Source: Novosphingobium sp. Fuku2-ISO-50 (lineage in GTDB: Bacteria > Pseudomonadota > Alphaproteobacteria > Sphingomonadales > Sphingomonadaceae). Taken from it: a DNA stretch of 64,000 bases. The position numbers and the translations under genes are program-made. The stretch covers positions 62,001 through 126,000 of the forward strand of contig NZ_KQ954288.1 in the NCBI RefSeq assembly GCF_001519055.1, in the 5' to 3' direction. This document shows, piece by piece, positions 7,446 through 16,891 of the stretch (positions are counted from its first letter, which is position 1; the number at the start of each line of letters is the position of its first letter). The notes under the pieces are model-generated. The model did no database searches. It worked only from the letters and a program-made list of their open reading frames with translations, and was not told the DNA's origin.

Positions 7446-10229
7446 TTACCCGTGCGCGCCGAAATAATTCGCGATGGCCACCGCGATGCGCAAATTGAGT
7501 GCCTGGGCGCGGTCGATCGGATCGATGAAACGGTTGCGGATCGCGCTGTAATCTTCCGCTTCGTGATCGGGGTAATCCGACGGCTCGTTCAGCGTGAAAT
7601 CGCCGATGCGCGGCTCGATCACCGGATAGGCCCGGCGCAACTGCGCCAGGGCATCATCGACGCGCAGCGAAAGCACCATTTCCAGCACGTCTTCGCGGCT
7701 GATGTCGTTGGCGCGCGAAAATTGCGGCACCTGCACCGCGCGCAGGAACATGTGCATCAACAGCGTCAACCGCACGGCCTGGAGCAATCCGATCGTGCGC
7801 CGCGCCTCATCGAAGGCGGCATCGCGACCGACCGGCGCCCCCGGCACCAGCGACAACAACCGGTGCAGCTTCATCCAATCGACGCGCAAGCGCGACACCA
7901 TGCGGCGGAACACCCCGGCGCGGTCATCCTTGGTCAGATATTCGGCAAGCGCAAGGCACCCCTGCTCCAGTCCGGTTTCGGTTCCGCGATAAGGGCGGCT
8001 TGCCCAGTAGGCCGAATTGAACAATTCCCCGAACGCGCCGACCGTCTTGATCGAGGCGAGCCCATTGGCCGCGCGCAACAGCCGCACCAGTTGGTTGCCC
8101 CGTTCCGAGCTGCCCAGCAATTCGGCAATCGATTCGATTTCCTCGCCCGCTGCCGTCCCCGCGCCCGCGATGACGTTCACGGCATAGCCGATCTGTTGCA
8201 GGATCGCGTTATGCGGGATGGCGCGGATCTGACGCAGGCTCATCGTGCGGTCGGACAGTATGTCCGACTGGCGGCGCGAGACGCGGCTGCCGGTGCCTTT
8301 GAGCATGCCCAGACCAAACGCGGTGACCGCGCGCGAATATGTCGCGCTGTCCAGATATTCGCGCTGTACCCGGCGGATCGAGCGATAGAAATCGAGGCTG
8401 AGATCGGTGCGATCGTAAAAGGCATCGCGGCTATATTCGCCCGTCAATTCGACTTCGGCTTCGGCAATGCGGGTCAGCGTTGCCAGAGCAAGCTCGTCAT
8501 TGCGAAAAAACAGATAGCCGTCGCCGCCCTGAAAGCTCACTTCGGGCTCGATCGGCACGCCGGCGCGGGCAAAACGGCTGCGCGCCCAACGGCTGAGCGG
8601 CCATGACAGGCGGTCGGCAAAGCCGGTCGGATGCGCCCCGCGCCCCATGCTTTCGCCATGCGTGTTGAAAATCAGCGCCGAAACATCGGCCAGTTCGTGC
8701 GCGCGCATCGCTTCGGCCAGCCGCCCCTGCAACCGCTCGATCGCCAGCGCCGCCGGGATCTGGCCAAGAAACCGACCCGCATCGGAAAAGCCGGTCTGGA
8801 TCGACACCCGGCCGCGCAGCCGCGCATAAGCGCGATAGGCCGGTTCGGCCAAAAGTGCATCGAGGAAGCGACCGCCATGTTCGAGCGCCGTCTCGGTCTC
8901 GAACAGCGGCGAGACATCGACTTTGTCCTCGATCCCGAACAGCCGCGCAAAATAGAGCGCGGCCAGCACGGTCTGCGGCTGTTCGCATTCGGCGATCAGC
9001 ATGCGGATCGGCGCATCGGCATCGATATGATGCAGGATCTGCGCCATGACGAGGAATTGACGCATCGCGGTCGACGTCTCGATCGCCAGCGCGCCGAAAT
9101 TGACGCGCAGCGGTTTCGCCGCCGCCAGAACTTCGCGCAGGCGCGACAACGCACCCCGGCTGCCCAGATCGAGCGTGCCGTCGGGATCGATCCGGCGACG
9201 CAAGGCATTGTGCAATTGCGACGAATTGACCCGAAAGTGAATCCAGCCCATGCCAAGGCCATCGGCGCGCATCGCCGCCGCGAGCGCGGCATAGGCGACC
9301 GCCGCGTCATCGCCTGCGGCCCGCGCATCGGCTTCAAGTCCCGCAATGATCGGCTGCAACGACAAGAGCCGCGCCGGATCGTCGCCGGTCATGCGGTTGG
9401 CGACGTCTGACAAAACGGCCGGATCGGCCAGCGGCTGGGAAAACAGCTCGGCCATGCCCGCCGCCTGCTCTCGCCCGGCGATCAGAGTCCCCAGCGCCGG
9501 ATGCGCCGGGTCGATCGCGGTCAGCCAATCGATATAGCTGGCCAGACGGCGCACCTTTTCGCGCAGGCGAAACAGGATCGACGTGCTCCAGCCGATGTCG
9601 GTGCGCCCGTCCATGTCATAGCCGACCCAGCTCGCAAACCGGAACGGCAAAGGGCGGAAATCGAGCCAACGCCCCGGCCAGCGCGCGCGCGCATGCGTCA
9701 GCAGGCGCGTGTTGATGCGATCGCGTGCAATACTAGCGCGTTCGATCGCGGCAAGCGCCTCGGCATGTTCGAATTCGAGCGTGATCTGCGGCCCCGCCCC
9801 CGGCGCGGCACAGACCGTTGCGCTACGCGGATCGTCGGCAAGCGCCGCGCCGGCCACGGCATCGGCATCGCCGGGCGTCAACAAAAAGGTCGGGTGCGCG
9901 GTAAACACGGCATGGAGCAAAGGCCGTTGCCAGCGGCGGCAGAATTCCGAAAAGCCGTCTTCTTCATGCAGCAGGGCGATGATCCGCGCCAGGTTTGTCT
10001 CGGGATCGGTGGGCGCAACCAGCCCGCGCAGCCGCCCTGCGCGCGTCTGCAAGGCTTCGCATTCCAGTTCCGCGACCAGCGCCTCGATGTCATCGAGCGT
10101 GATCGCTCCGGCTTCCAATTCCCGCGACAAGTCGTGGCTCAATTGAAACACCGGATTGAACAACGGGGTTTGTGTGGTGCGCTCGTGCAGGTTCTGCAAC
10201 TGGTCGCGCAGGGACTGGACCGTTGTCAT
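7446..10229 (-). CDS. Divergent phosphoenolpyruvate carboxylase-like protein
   Basis: A protein of about 927 residues collinear with PEP carboxylase, which makes oxaloacetate from PEP and bicarbonate. Family landmarks are recognisable but altered. FTAHPT keeps the catalytic His but lacks the usual following Glu. GGDRDGNP is replaced by VGYDMDGR. PLFET is kept. The YSDSNKD loop reads GFSDAGR. The FHGRGG-GRGG loop reads FNTHGESMGRG, so one of its arginines is missing. RAIP is kept. It may be a diverged enzyme or a paralogue with another job. ATG 10229 has AAAAGGG upstream; 10241 and 10292 are alternative starts. It lies directly behind eda on the same strand. Confidence 0.75.
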   Translation of the reverse strand: MTTVQSLRDQLQNLHERTTQTPLFNPVFQLSHDLSRELEAGAITLDDIEALVAELECEALQTRAGRLRGLVAPTDPETNLARIIALLHEEDGFSEFCRRWQRPLLHAVFTAHPTFLLTPGDADAVAGAALADDPRSATVCAAPGAGPQITLEFEHAEALAAIERASIARDRINTRLLTHARARWPGRWLDFRPLPFRFASWVGYDMDGRTDIGWSTSILFRLREKVRRLASYIDWLTAIDPAHPALGTLIAGREQAAGMAELFSQPLADPAVLSDVANRMTGDDPARLLSLQPIIAGLEADARAAGDDAAVAYAALAAAMRADGLGMGWIHFRVNSSQLHNALRRRIDPDGTLDLGSRGALSRLREVLAAAKPLRVNFGALAIETSTAMRQFLVMAQILHHIDADAPIRMLIAECEQPQTVLAALYFARLFGIEDKVDVSPLFETETALEHGGRFLDALLAEPAYRAYARLRGRVSIQTGFSDAGRFLGQIPAALAIERLQGRLAEAMRAHELADVSALIFNTHGESMGRGAHPTGFADRLSWPLSRWARSRFARAGVPIEPEVSFQGGDGYLFFRNDELALATLTRIAEAEVELTGEYSRDAFYDRTDLSLDFYRSIRRVQREYLDSATYSRAVTAFGLGMLKGTGSRVSRRQSDILSDRTMSLRQIRAIPHNAILQQIGYAVNVIAGAGTAAGEEIESIAELLGSSERGNQLVRLLRAANGLASIKTVGAFGELFNSAYWASRPYRGTETGLEQGCLALAEYLTKDDRAGVFRRMVSRLRVDWMKLHRLLSLVPGAPVGRDAAFDEARRTIGLLQAVRLTLLMHMFLRAVQVPQFSRANDISREDVLEMVLSLRVDDALAQLRRAYPVIEPRIGDFTLNEPSDYPDHEAEDYSAIRNRFIDPIDRAQALNLRIAVAIANYFGAHG

Positions 10230-10298
10230 CGTGCGTACCATCCCTTTTGCCCGCCGCCCGGAACCCGCCCGGCGCTGTCCACTCTTTGCCATCGAACT

Positions 10299-10913
10299 TT
10301 AGCGATGCAACGCCATCGCCGCATGCGCAGCGGCCTCGATCGCCGCCTCATCCGGTGCGCCTTTGGCTACCAGCCAGCTGCCGCCGACGCAAAGCACCGG
10401 ATCGAACGCCAGCCATTCCGCCGCATTGCCCTGATTGATACCGCCGGTCGGGCAGAACTTTACCTGATGAAACGGCGCCGCCAATGCCTTTAGTGCGGGC
10501 AAGCCGCCGGAAGTCGCGGCAGGAAAAAACTTGAAATGCGCAAGGCCCAGATCGAGCCCGAGCATGATGTCGGCGGCATTGGCCGTGCCGGGCAGAAACG
10601 GAATCCCCGAGGTCGCCGCCGCCTCGCCGAGCCGCGGCGTGAGCCCCGGCGAAACGATGAATTCGGCGCCGGCATCGATCGCGGCCTTCAGATCGTCGGG
10701 ATTGACCACGGTTCCGGCGCCGACGATCGCGCCCTCGACAGTGCGCATTGCCCGGATGACATCGAGTGCGACAGGTGTGCGCAAGGTCACTTCCAACACA
10801 CGCAGCCCCCCGGCGACCAGCGCGCGGGCCACCGGAACCGCATGACTTGCGTCCTCGATCACCAGCACCGGAATGACCGGCGCGGCGCGCATGATGGTTT
10901 CAATCGGTTTCAT
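10299..10913 (-). CDS. eda: KDPG/KHG aldolase (Entner-Doudoroff)
   Basis: A 204-residue aldolase that splits 2-keto-3-deoxy-6-phosphogluconate to pyruvate and glyceraldehyde-3-phosphate. The class I active site is clear: Glu41 in EVTLRTP and the Schiff-base Lys128 in AHFKFFPA, with the phosphate-binding PTGGIN and GGSWL. An AGGA sits eight bases before the ATG at 10913. Sphingomonads rely on the Entner-Doudoroff route because they generally lack phosphofructokinase. The other genes of the pathway are not in this window. The next gene on the strand is the PEPC-like gene, at most about 70 nt downstream, so the two may be cotranscribed. Confidence 0.96.
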   Translation of the reverse strand: MKPIETIMRAAPVIPVLVIEDASHAVPVARALVAGGLRVLEVTLRTPVALDVIRAMRTVEGAIVGAGTVVNPDDLKAAIDAGAEFIVSPGLTPRLGEAAATSGIPFLPGTANAADIMLGLDLGLAHFKFFPAATSGGLPALKALAAPFHQVKFCPTGGINQGNAAEWLAFDPVLCVGGSWLVAKGAPDEAAIEAAAHAAMALHR

Positions 10914-11005
10914 GGGGTTTCCTACGCATCTATGGACGCGGGAAACTAGCCTGCATCGGCGCCTGACGCAGCCGCTAACACCATGACCGCATACTTATTA
11001 CCAAG

Positions 11006-12337
11006 TCAGACAGCAGAGCTGAAGCGGCGCTCCTCGCTGCGATAGGCATCGAACACAGCCGCAATCGAGCGGGCATACGGTTCGCTGCCACGTTCGAGAA
11101 TCAGCGTGTCCGCATCCCAGCGAATCAGCCCGCGCTCTGCAAATGGTGCCAACCGCGCAGCAGCAGCAGCCGCGAGATCATTGGGGAGTTGCACCTCGCC
11201 CTGGCACAGCAACGCCTCGATCACCGCGCCGCGCCGCCGATCCTCCGCCGTGCGCACGACCCCGCGCCGCCCGGTCAAATGCCCGGCACCGGCAAGCATG
11301 CGATAGCGCCCGGTGTTCTTTTCGTTCTGGATAAACGCGGTTTCGAACTGATTGATCGAAGTCGAGCCCAGCCCGATCAGCACCGGCGCCGGATCATCGG
11401 TAAAGCCCTGAAAATTGCGCCGCAGCGACCCGTTCAGCGCGGCCTGCGCCAGACCGTCACCGGGCCGGGCAAAATGGTCGAAGCCGACCGGCTGATACCC
11501 CGAGGCGACAAGGCGCGCATAGCCCTCGGCGGCCATGCGAAACCTCTGCCGCTGATCGGGCAGACTGCTGGCATCGATCCGCCGCTGGCGCGCGATCATG
11601 TGCGGGACATGGGCATAGCCAAACAGCGCGATGCGATCGGCGCCCAGCGCCGTCGCTTCATCAAGCGTGGCGGCAAGCACCGCATCGTCCTGAAACGGCA
11701 AGCCGTACATCAGGTCGAAATTGATCGATTCGACCCCTGCCTTGCGCAATCCTTCGACAGCGCGGGCAATATCCTCGCGCGGCTGAACCCGCCCGATTGC
11801 CGCCTGCACGCGCGGATCGAACGTCTGGACGCCAAGGCTCGTCTTGATCACGCCAATGCCGCGAATGGCCAACAGCCAGGCAGGAGTCAGGCTGCGCGGA
11901 TCAAGCTCGATCGAAAAAACCGGCCAGGGCACACGGAAATTGACCAGAAGCGCGTCGATCAGACGCACGAAATCGGTCGGCGAAATCGCATTGGGGCTGC
12001 CTCCGCCAAAGGCGATGCGCGTGATCCGCACCGACCGGTCAAGCAGCCGGGAAACCGAGACGATTTCGGCATGGAGCGCGTCAAGATACGAAGCCAGCCG
12101 CTGCGTCCGGTTGGCAGCGCCGGTATTGCATCCACAATACCAGCAGATTTCATGGCAGAACGGGATGTGCAGATAGAGCGAGACATCGCCGCGCACGTCT
12201 TCCAGCGCCTTGCGCTGGCTCGCCTCGAAATTGTCGTCGGTGAATTCTGCAGCGGTCGGATAGCTGGTATAGCGCGGCACCGGCTGCGCGAGCAACTCGG
12301 GGTAATACGTCCAATCGGCAAAACGCTCAGGTTGCAT
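11006..12337 (-). CDS. hemN: Oxygen-independent coproporphyrinogen III oxidase (radical SAM)
   Basis: HemN performs the HemF reaction without oxygen, using S-adenosylmethionine and a 4Fe-4S cluster. The radical SAM signature is seen as CHEICWYCGC (CX3CX2CXC), followed by GGGSPNAIS and the N-terminal PRYTSYPTAAEF typical of true HemN. With the start at 12337 the protein has 443 residues; GAGG nine bases upstream supports it over the ATGs at 12343, 12346 and 12379. It is the last gene after ccoS of the cbb3 oxidase cluster on the same strand, which suits low-oxygen heme supply for that oxidase. Confidence 0.96.
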   Translation of the reverse strand: MQPERFADWTYYPELLAQPVPRYTSYPTAAEFTDDNFEASQRKALEDVRGDVSLYLHIPFCHEICWYCGCNTGAANRTQRLASYLDALHAEIVSVSRLLDRSVRITRIAFGGGSPNAISPTDFVRLIDALLVNFRVPWPVFSIELDPRSLTPAWLLAIRGIGVIKTSLGVQTFDPRVQAAIGRVQPREDIARAVEGLRKAGVESINFDLMYGLPFQDDAVLAATLDEATALGADRIALFGYAHVPHMIARQRRIDASSLPDQRQRFRMAAEGYARLVASGYQPVGFDHFARPGDGLAQAALNGSLRRNFQGFTDDPAPVLIGLGSTSINQFETAFIQNEKNTGRYRMLAGAGHLTGRRGVVRTAEDRRRGAVIEALLCQGEVQLPNDLAAAAAARLAPFAERGLIRWDADTLILERGSEPYARSIAAVFDAYRSEERRFSSAV

Positions 12338-12436
12338 CGGCATCATCCTCACCGCTGCGACACATATCGCCGATCGCACCGGCAGACATTGCGATAGGGC
12401 AAATCTTGCCGCCCGGCGTCGCGATGGCCAAACGCG

Positions 12437-12634
12437 TCACGCCTTGTTCTCCGGAATGGTATCCTCCAGGCTCTTGCCCACATCGGGGCCGGACGGATCA
12501 TCATCGATCAGGATACGCGCCGCCGCGCCATCGAGATCGGCGAACTGCCCGCGCCGCAGCGCCCAAAAAAACGCGGCAAGGCCAAAAAGCCCCATGCCCA
12601 GCGCGATCGGTATCAACATGGCAAGCGAGGTCAT
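12437..12634 (-). CDS. ccoS: cbb3-type oxidase assembly protein CcoS
   Basis: A 65-residue protein with one N-terminal transmembrane helix (residues 5-27) followed by the CcoS hallmark FFWALRRGQFADLDGAAARILIDD. CcoS is needed for insertion of heme and copper into CcoN. It follows ccoI by 40 nt on the same strand, the usual last position of a ccoGHIS operon. Confidence 0.93.
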   Translation of the reverse strand: MTSLAMLIPIALGMGLFGLAAFFWALRRGQFADLDGAAARILIDDDPSGPDVGKSLEDTIPENKA

Positions 12635-12674
12635 CGCGCGAAACCTTCTGCTCGAATTGTCCGGCCCACGCCAA

Positions 12675-14837
12675 TCACCGCGCAGCGCGCGCGAGGCGCA
12701 AGGAATTGCCGATAACCAGCAAGGACGAACTGCTCATCGCCACCGCCGCCACCAGCGGCGTCACGACGCCAGCCATGGCCAGCGGCACCGCCAGCAGGTT
12801 ATAGGCGATCGCCATGCCAAAATTCTGCCGCACCACACGCATCGTCGCGCGCGAAACGGCCACTGCACGCGGCAACGCCAACAGCGAATCGGCAGTAAAC
12901 ACCATATCCGCCGCCTGACGCCCGACATCGCTTGCCGTGCCCGGCGCCATCGAGGCATTCGCCGCCGCCAGCGCGGGCCCATCGTTAAGCCCGTCGCCAA
13001 CCATCAACACTTTGGCACCGACCTTCTGCAAGGCCGTGATCGCCGCCAGCTTGTCGGCCGGGCTGGCGCCCGCCCGCCCGGGTAGCCCGGTCGCGCGCGT
13101 CGCTTCGCTTACCGCCGCCGCATTGTCGCCCGACAGGATCGCACATTCAATCCGCATCGCGCGCAGCCGCGCCAGCGCCTCATCGCAATCGGGGCGCAGG
13201 CCATCGGCAAAGCGGATGATCCGCACGGGCCGATCGGCGATCACCAACGCGGTCGCCATGCCCTCGGCCCCGCCCGGACGCCCCAGCGAGACCGTCTGCA
13301 AACCCCGGCGCGCTTCGACGCCGCGCCCGGCGACTTCGCTCACCTCATCGAGCGTCGCCGCGCGCACACCGCGCGATGCCAACGCTTTCGACAGCGCCAG
13401 CGACAAAGGATGGCGGCTGTGGCTGGCCAGTGCCAGCGCAACCGCAGCTTCGTCGTTGTCCAGCGCATCGAGGCTGGCCGCATCGGCCACCGGCCGACCA
13501 AATGTCAGCGTGCCGGTCTTGTCGATCAGCGCGTGATCGACTTCGGCCATGCGTTCGAGCGCCGAGCCGTCCTTGACCAGAACCCCCCGCCGCATCAGCG
13601 CGCCCGCCGCAACCACTTGCGCCACCGGCACGGCAAGCCCCAGCGCGCAAGGACACGTGATGATCAGCACCGAAATCGCGATCACGAGCGCGTGATAGAC
13701 GCCCGCTCCCGCCAGCATCCAGCCGATGAAGGACAGCGCCGCCAGCGTATGCACCGCCGGGGCATAGAGCCGCGAAGCACGGTCGGCGATCCGCACATAA
13801 TGCGACCGCACTTGCCCCGCCGCTTCCATCAACCGCGCAATCTCGGCCAGCGAGGTATCCTCGCCCGTCGCCGTCACCCGCACATCGACCGGGTTTTCCA
13901 GATTGAGCGTTCCTGCCAGTACCAGGCTGTCGACAGCGCCCGGCACAGGCGCGCTTTCGCCGGTCAGCAAGGACTGGTCGAACCGGCTGGCGCCGCGCAC
14001 GATGGCGCCGTCGGCCGCCAGCCGTTCGCCGGCAGCCACACGCATCACCATGCCGGGAACCAGGTCTGCCGAAGCGGTCCAGTTCGTTGCGCCATCGTCA
14101 TCGACAACGAGCGCCCCGCCCGGCGCCTGACGCAACAGCGCGTCGACACCCGCGCGGGCGCGATCACGCATCATCGCATCGAGCGCACGCCCGGCCAGCA
14201 GGAACAGCAACAGCATCAGCGTGCCGTCGAACCACGCCTCCTTGCCGCCGGTCATCGTCTCATAGAATGACAGCGCCGTGGCCAGGATCACCCCGATCGA
14301 GATCGGCACGTCCATGTTGGTCGAAAACGTCCTGAGCGCGGACCACGCCGAAGCAAAGAACGGCCGCCCGGCAAACGCAATCGCCGGCACGCCGATCGCT
14401 GCCGAAAGCCAATGAAACAAAAGACGCGTGTTGCCATCGGCCCCGGACCACACCGAGACCGACATCAGCATGACATTCATGCAGGCAAACGCCGCAACCG
14501 CCAGCGGCGCGAGCAAAGGGCGCACTGCCGAAACCGGCTCGGCCATCTCCAGGCGCGGCTGTGCCTCAAACCCGACGTGGGCAAGACTGGCAACCAGATC
14601 GGGGATGGCGACATCGGCCCGGTGGGCCACCGCGACTTGCCGGGCAGTCAGGTTGACCCGTGCAGAGACGACGCCGTCGAGCCCGCCAAGCGTGCGCTCG
14701 ACTTTGGCCATGCAGCCGGCGCAATGCATGCCGGGGACAACCAGAACAGTAAGAACCGGTTCTGCAACAGCCGTTTCGTGCACCCCACCCCCGGCCAGTG
14801 CCCCGCCGTCCTGGCCGGGCACGGCAGTGCTGCTCAT
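12675..14837 (-). CDS. ccoI: Copper-transporting P1B-type ATPase CcoI/FixI
   Basis: A 720-residue P-type ATPase of the CopA2/FixI type that moves Cu(I) across the inner membrane for cbb3 oxidase assembly. It has an N-terminal heavy-metal-associated domain with the copper site GMHCAGC, the transmembrane metal site CPCALGLAVPVAQ, the phosphorylation motif DKTGTLTFGRP and the hinge motif GDGLNDGPAL. The start overlaps the ccoH stop by four bases (ATGA), so translation is coupled. Its place between ccoH and ccoS identifies it as CcoI rather than a detoxifying CopA. Confidence 0.95.
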   Translation of the reverse strand: MSSTAVPGQDGGALAGGGVHETAVAEPVLTVLVVPGMHCAGCMAKVERTLGGLDGVVSARVNLTARQVAVAHRADVAIPDLVASLAHVGFEAQPRLEMAEPVSAVRPLLAPLAVAAFACMNVMLMSVSVWSGADGNTRLLFHWLSAAIGVPAIAFAGRPFFASAWSALRTFSTNMDVPISIGVILATALSFYETMTGGKEAWFDGTLMLLLFLLAGRALDAMMRDRARAGVDALLRQAPGGALVVDDDGATNWTASADLVPGMVMRVAAGERLAADGAIVRGASRFDQSLLTGESAPVPGAVDSLVLAGTLNLENPVDVRVTATGEDTSLAEIARLMEAAGQVRSHYVRIADRASRLYAPAVHTLAALSFIGWMLAGAGVYHALVIAISVLIITCPCALGLAVPVAQVVAAGALMRRGVLVKDGSALERMAEVDHALIDKTGTLTFGRPVADAASLDALDNDEAAVALALASHSRHPLSLALSKALASRGVRAATLDEVSEVAGRGVEARRGLQTVSLGRPGGAEGMATALVIADRPVRIIRFADGLRPDCDEALARLRAMRIECAILSGDNAAAVSEATRATGLPGRAGASPADKLAAITALQKVGAKVLMVGDGLNDGPALAAANASMAPGTASDVGRQAADMVFTADSLLALPRAVAVSRATMRVVRQNFGMAIAYNLLAVPLAMAGVVTPLVAAVAMSSSSLLVIGNSLRLARAAR

Positions 14838-15382
14838 TGCGAGCCTCCGCCGGCCAGTTCGGTCACGTTGTGCAAACGATGCCCGTTGGCTTCGGCCAGG
14901 AGATGGACTTGCCAGCGCCCCGACGCCAACGGCGCGACATAGATGCCCGGCGTCGTCTCGACGAAGCGCAAGCCGTGGACCGTCTCATCGCCCAACGGGT
15001 GCGTGGCATCGGCAGTCAGCTTTGCCCCGGTGATCGGCTTGCCGTCCCGATCGTTGAAGGCAACGCTCAGGGTGTTGCCCGTCTCGGTCACGTCGACTTT
15101 CCAGCCCAGCGCGCGCTCGGCCTTGGCCTCGTCAAGCCAACCGTTGAACCGCTGGCTGGCAACATAGGAGTTTTCAACGACTTCGCCGCTGAACGTCGAC
15201 AGCGCATAGTGCGCCATCATGACATTGACGGCGATCACCACGCCGAAAAAGGCGACAAGGATGGTCAGCATGTGCCAACCGGTGAACTTGCGAACCCGGC
15301 GTTGCGGGGTTTCGTCCGAAGGAGAAAGAGGCGCAGTGCTTTGCTGGGCCGAAATCTGCTGGGACACAGATTGCCTGGTCAT
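14834..15382 (-). CDS. ccoH: cbb3 oxidase maturation protein CcoH/FixH
   Basis: A 182-residue FixH-family protein. A single transmembrane helix near residues 38-58 (WHMLTILVAFFGVVIAVNV) precedes a periplasmic beta-rich domain that starts with the family-typical NSYVASQRFNGWL. FixH takes part in assembly of the oxidase together with CcoG and CcoI. It overlaps ccoG by four bases at its start and ccoI by four bases at its stop, forming a tight ccoG-H-I unit. Confidence 0.94.
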   Translation of the reverse strand: MTRQSVSQQISAQQSTAPLSPSDETPQRRVRKFTGWHMLTILVAFFGVVIAVNVMMAHYALSTFSGEVVENSYVASQRFNGWLDEAKAERALGWKVDVTETGNTLSVAFNDRDGKPITGAKLTADATHPLGDETVHGLRFVETTPGIYVAPLASGRWQVHLLAEANGHRLHNVTELAGGGSQ

Positions 15383-16863
15383 TGACCGTTTCCTTCCGGG
15401 GTGCTGAATGTCGAATGCGACTGGTCATGCCCTGCTTCGCGATCGGTCGCCTTGAGCTGGAACAAGACCGGGCCCGGCTTTGCCCCCTGCGGGCCCTGCA
15501 CATAGACACGCAGCCGCATGGTCGTATCCGACGGCACGGTCATCGACAGGCTTTGCTGCGCCATGCGTTCTTCCATGTCGTCGGTAAAGATCAGCGCACC
15601 GGGAACGCCGCTGGTGGTCAGGACCACCGGACGCGGACGGTCCTCCATGTTGCGCACTTTGACTGTAAACCCGTCGCGCACAGCCCCGCCCGAAAGCTGG
15701 ACGAACTCGGGATTGCGATCCTTGGCGACCGACAGCGACAGCCGGGTGCGCGCGCCGAGCATGAACAGCAGCGCAACACCGATCGCCGCCCAGACGGTGA
15801 AATAGATCAGGGTACGCGGGCGCAGAATGGTCTTGAGCAAAGGCGTATCGGCCTGGCCATGGGCCTCAAGCTCCGAATCTTCGAGCGTGCAATAGTCGAT
15901 CAGCCCGCGCGGGCGCCCGATCTGGGCCATCGCGCGGTCGCAGGCATCGATGCACAATCCGCACGTGATGCAGCCCAATTGCGCGCCTTGGCGAATATCG
16001 ATCCCGGTGGGGCAGACCGCCTCGCACTGATGGCAATCGATACAATCGCCCAGCGGCGACAAGCCCTGGTCGACGAGCCGCTGCGACGCCTTGAGCGAGC
16101 CGCGCGGCTCACCGCGCCAGTGCTTGTAAGTGACCAGCAAAGACTTTTCATCGAGCATGGCCGACTGGATACGCGGCCAGGGGCACATATAGATGCACAC
16201 CTGTTCGCGCATGAAACCGCCAAGCAGGAACGTCGTCAGCGTCAACACGCCAACTGTCGCATAAGCGATGTTATCGGCCGCGCCGGCCCAGAATTCGTGA
16301 TGCAGCGTCGGCGCGTCGGCAAAATAAAAGATCCACGCGCCGCCGGTCATGAACGCGATCAGAAAATAGACCGACCATTTGAACAGCCGCCGCGCGATCT
16401 TGGATGCGGTCCACGGCGCATTTTGCAGGCGCATCTGCGCATTGCGGTCACCGTCGATGAAACGGTCGATATGCTGATAAAGGTCGGTCCACACCGTCTG
16501 CGGGCAGGCATAGCCACACCATGCGCGCCCGACGACGGTGGTAACCAGGAACAGCCCGATCCCCGCCATGATCAACAGGCCCGCCACGAAATAGAATTCG
16601 TGCGGCCAGATCTCGATGGCGAACATGTAGAAACGCCTATGCGCCATATCGATCAGGACAGCCTGATGGGGGGCATAGGGCCCCCGATCCCAGCGCAGCC
16701 ACGGTGTCCCCCAATAGACGATCAGGCAAAATGCCATGACCGCCCATTTGAAACGACGAAAGGGGCCATCGATCTTGCGAGGGAAGACTGGGACACGCTT
16801 GGCATAGAGATGCTGCGTGTCCGCGTCTTTCCGTTCGGCGAGCTTGGGATCGGGCGCATTCAT
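15379..16863 (-). CDS. ccoG: cbb3 oxidase accessory protein CcoG/FixG (4Fe-4S membrane protein)
   Basis: A 494-residue polytopic ferredoxin-like protein, described in related bacteria as a cupric reductase that feeds Cu(I) to oxidase assembly. About five membrane segments are present, with CGYACPQTVWTD and two 4Fe-4S motifs (CIDCHQCEAVCPTGIDI and CITCGLCIDACD). The C-terminal part after the last helix is an Ig-like periplasmic domain. It lies 28 nt after ccoP and is probably cotranscribed with ccoNOQP. Confidence 0.96.
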   Translation of the reverse strand: MNAPDPKLAERKDADTQHLYAKRVPVFPRKIDGPFRRFKWAVMAFCLIVYWGTPWLRWDRGPYAPHQAVLIDMAHRRFYMFAIEIWPHEFYFVAGLLIMAGIGLFLVTTVVGRAWCGYACPQTVWTDLYQHIDRFIDGDRNAQMRLQNAPWTASKIARRLFKWSVYFLIAFMTGGAWIFYFADAPTLHHEFWAGAADNIAYATVGVLTLTTFLLGGFMREQVCIYMCPWPRIQSAMLDEKSLLVTYKHWRGEPRGSLKASQRLVDQGLSPLGDCIDCHQCEAVCPTGIDIRQGAQLGCITCGLCIDACDRAMAQIGRPRGLIDYCTLEDSELEAHGQADTPLLKTILRPRTLIYFTVWAAIGVALLFMLGARTRLSLSVAKDRNPEFVQLSGGAVRDGFTVKVRNMEDRPRPVVLTTSGVPGALIFTDDMEERMAQQSLSMTVPSDTTMRLRVYVQGPQGAKPGPVLFQLKATDREAGHDQSHSTFSTPEGNGQ

Positions 16864-16891
16864 GATTACGGACTTCTTTCCTGTTCAGCCG

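Noticed and set aside
10230..10292. Start of the PEPC-like gene at 10292
   Set aside because: The added 21 residues are basic low-complexity sequence without a Shine-Dalgarno, whereas AAAAGGG precedes ATG 10229.
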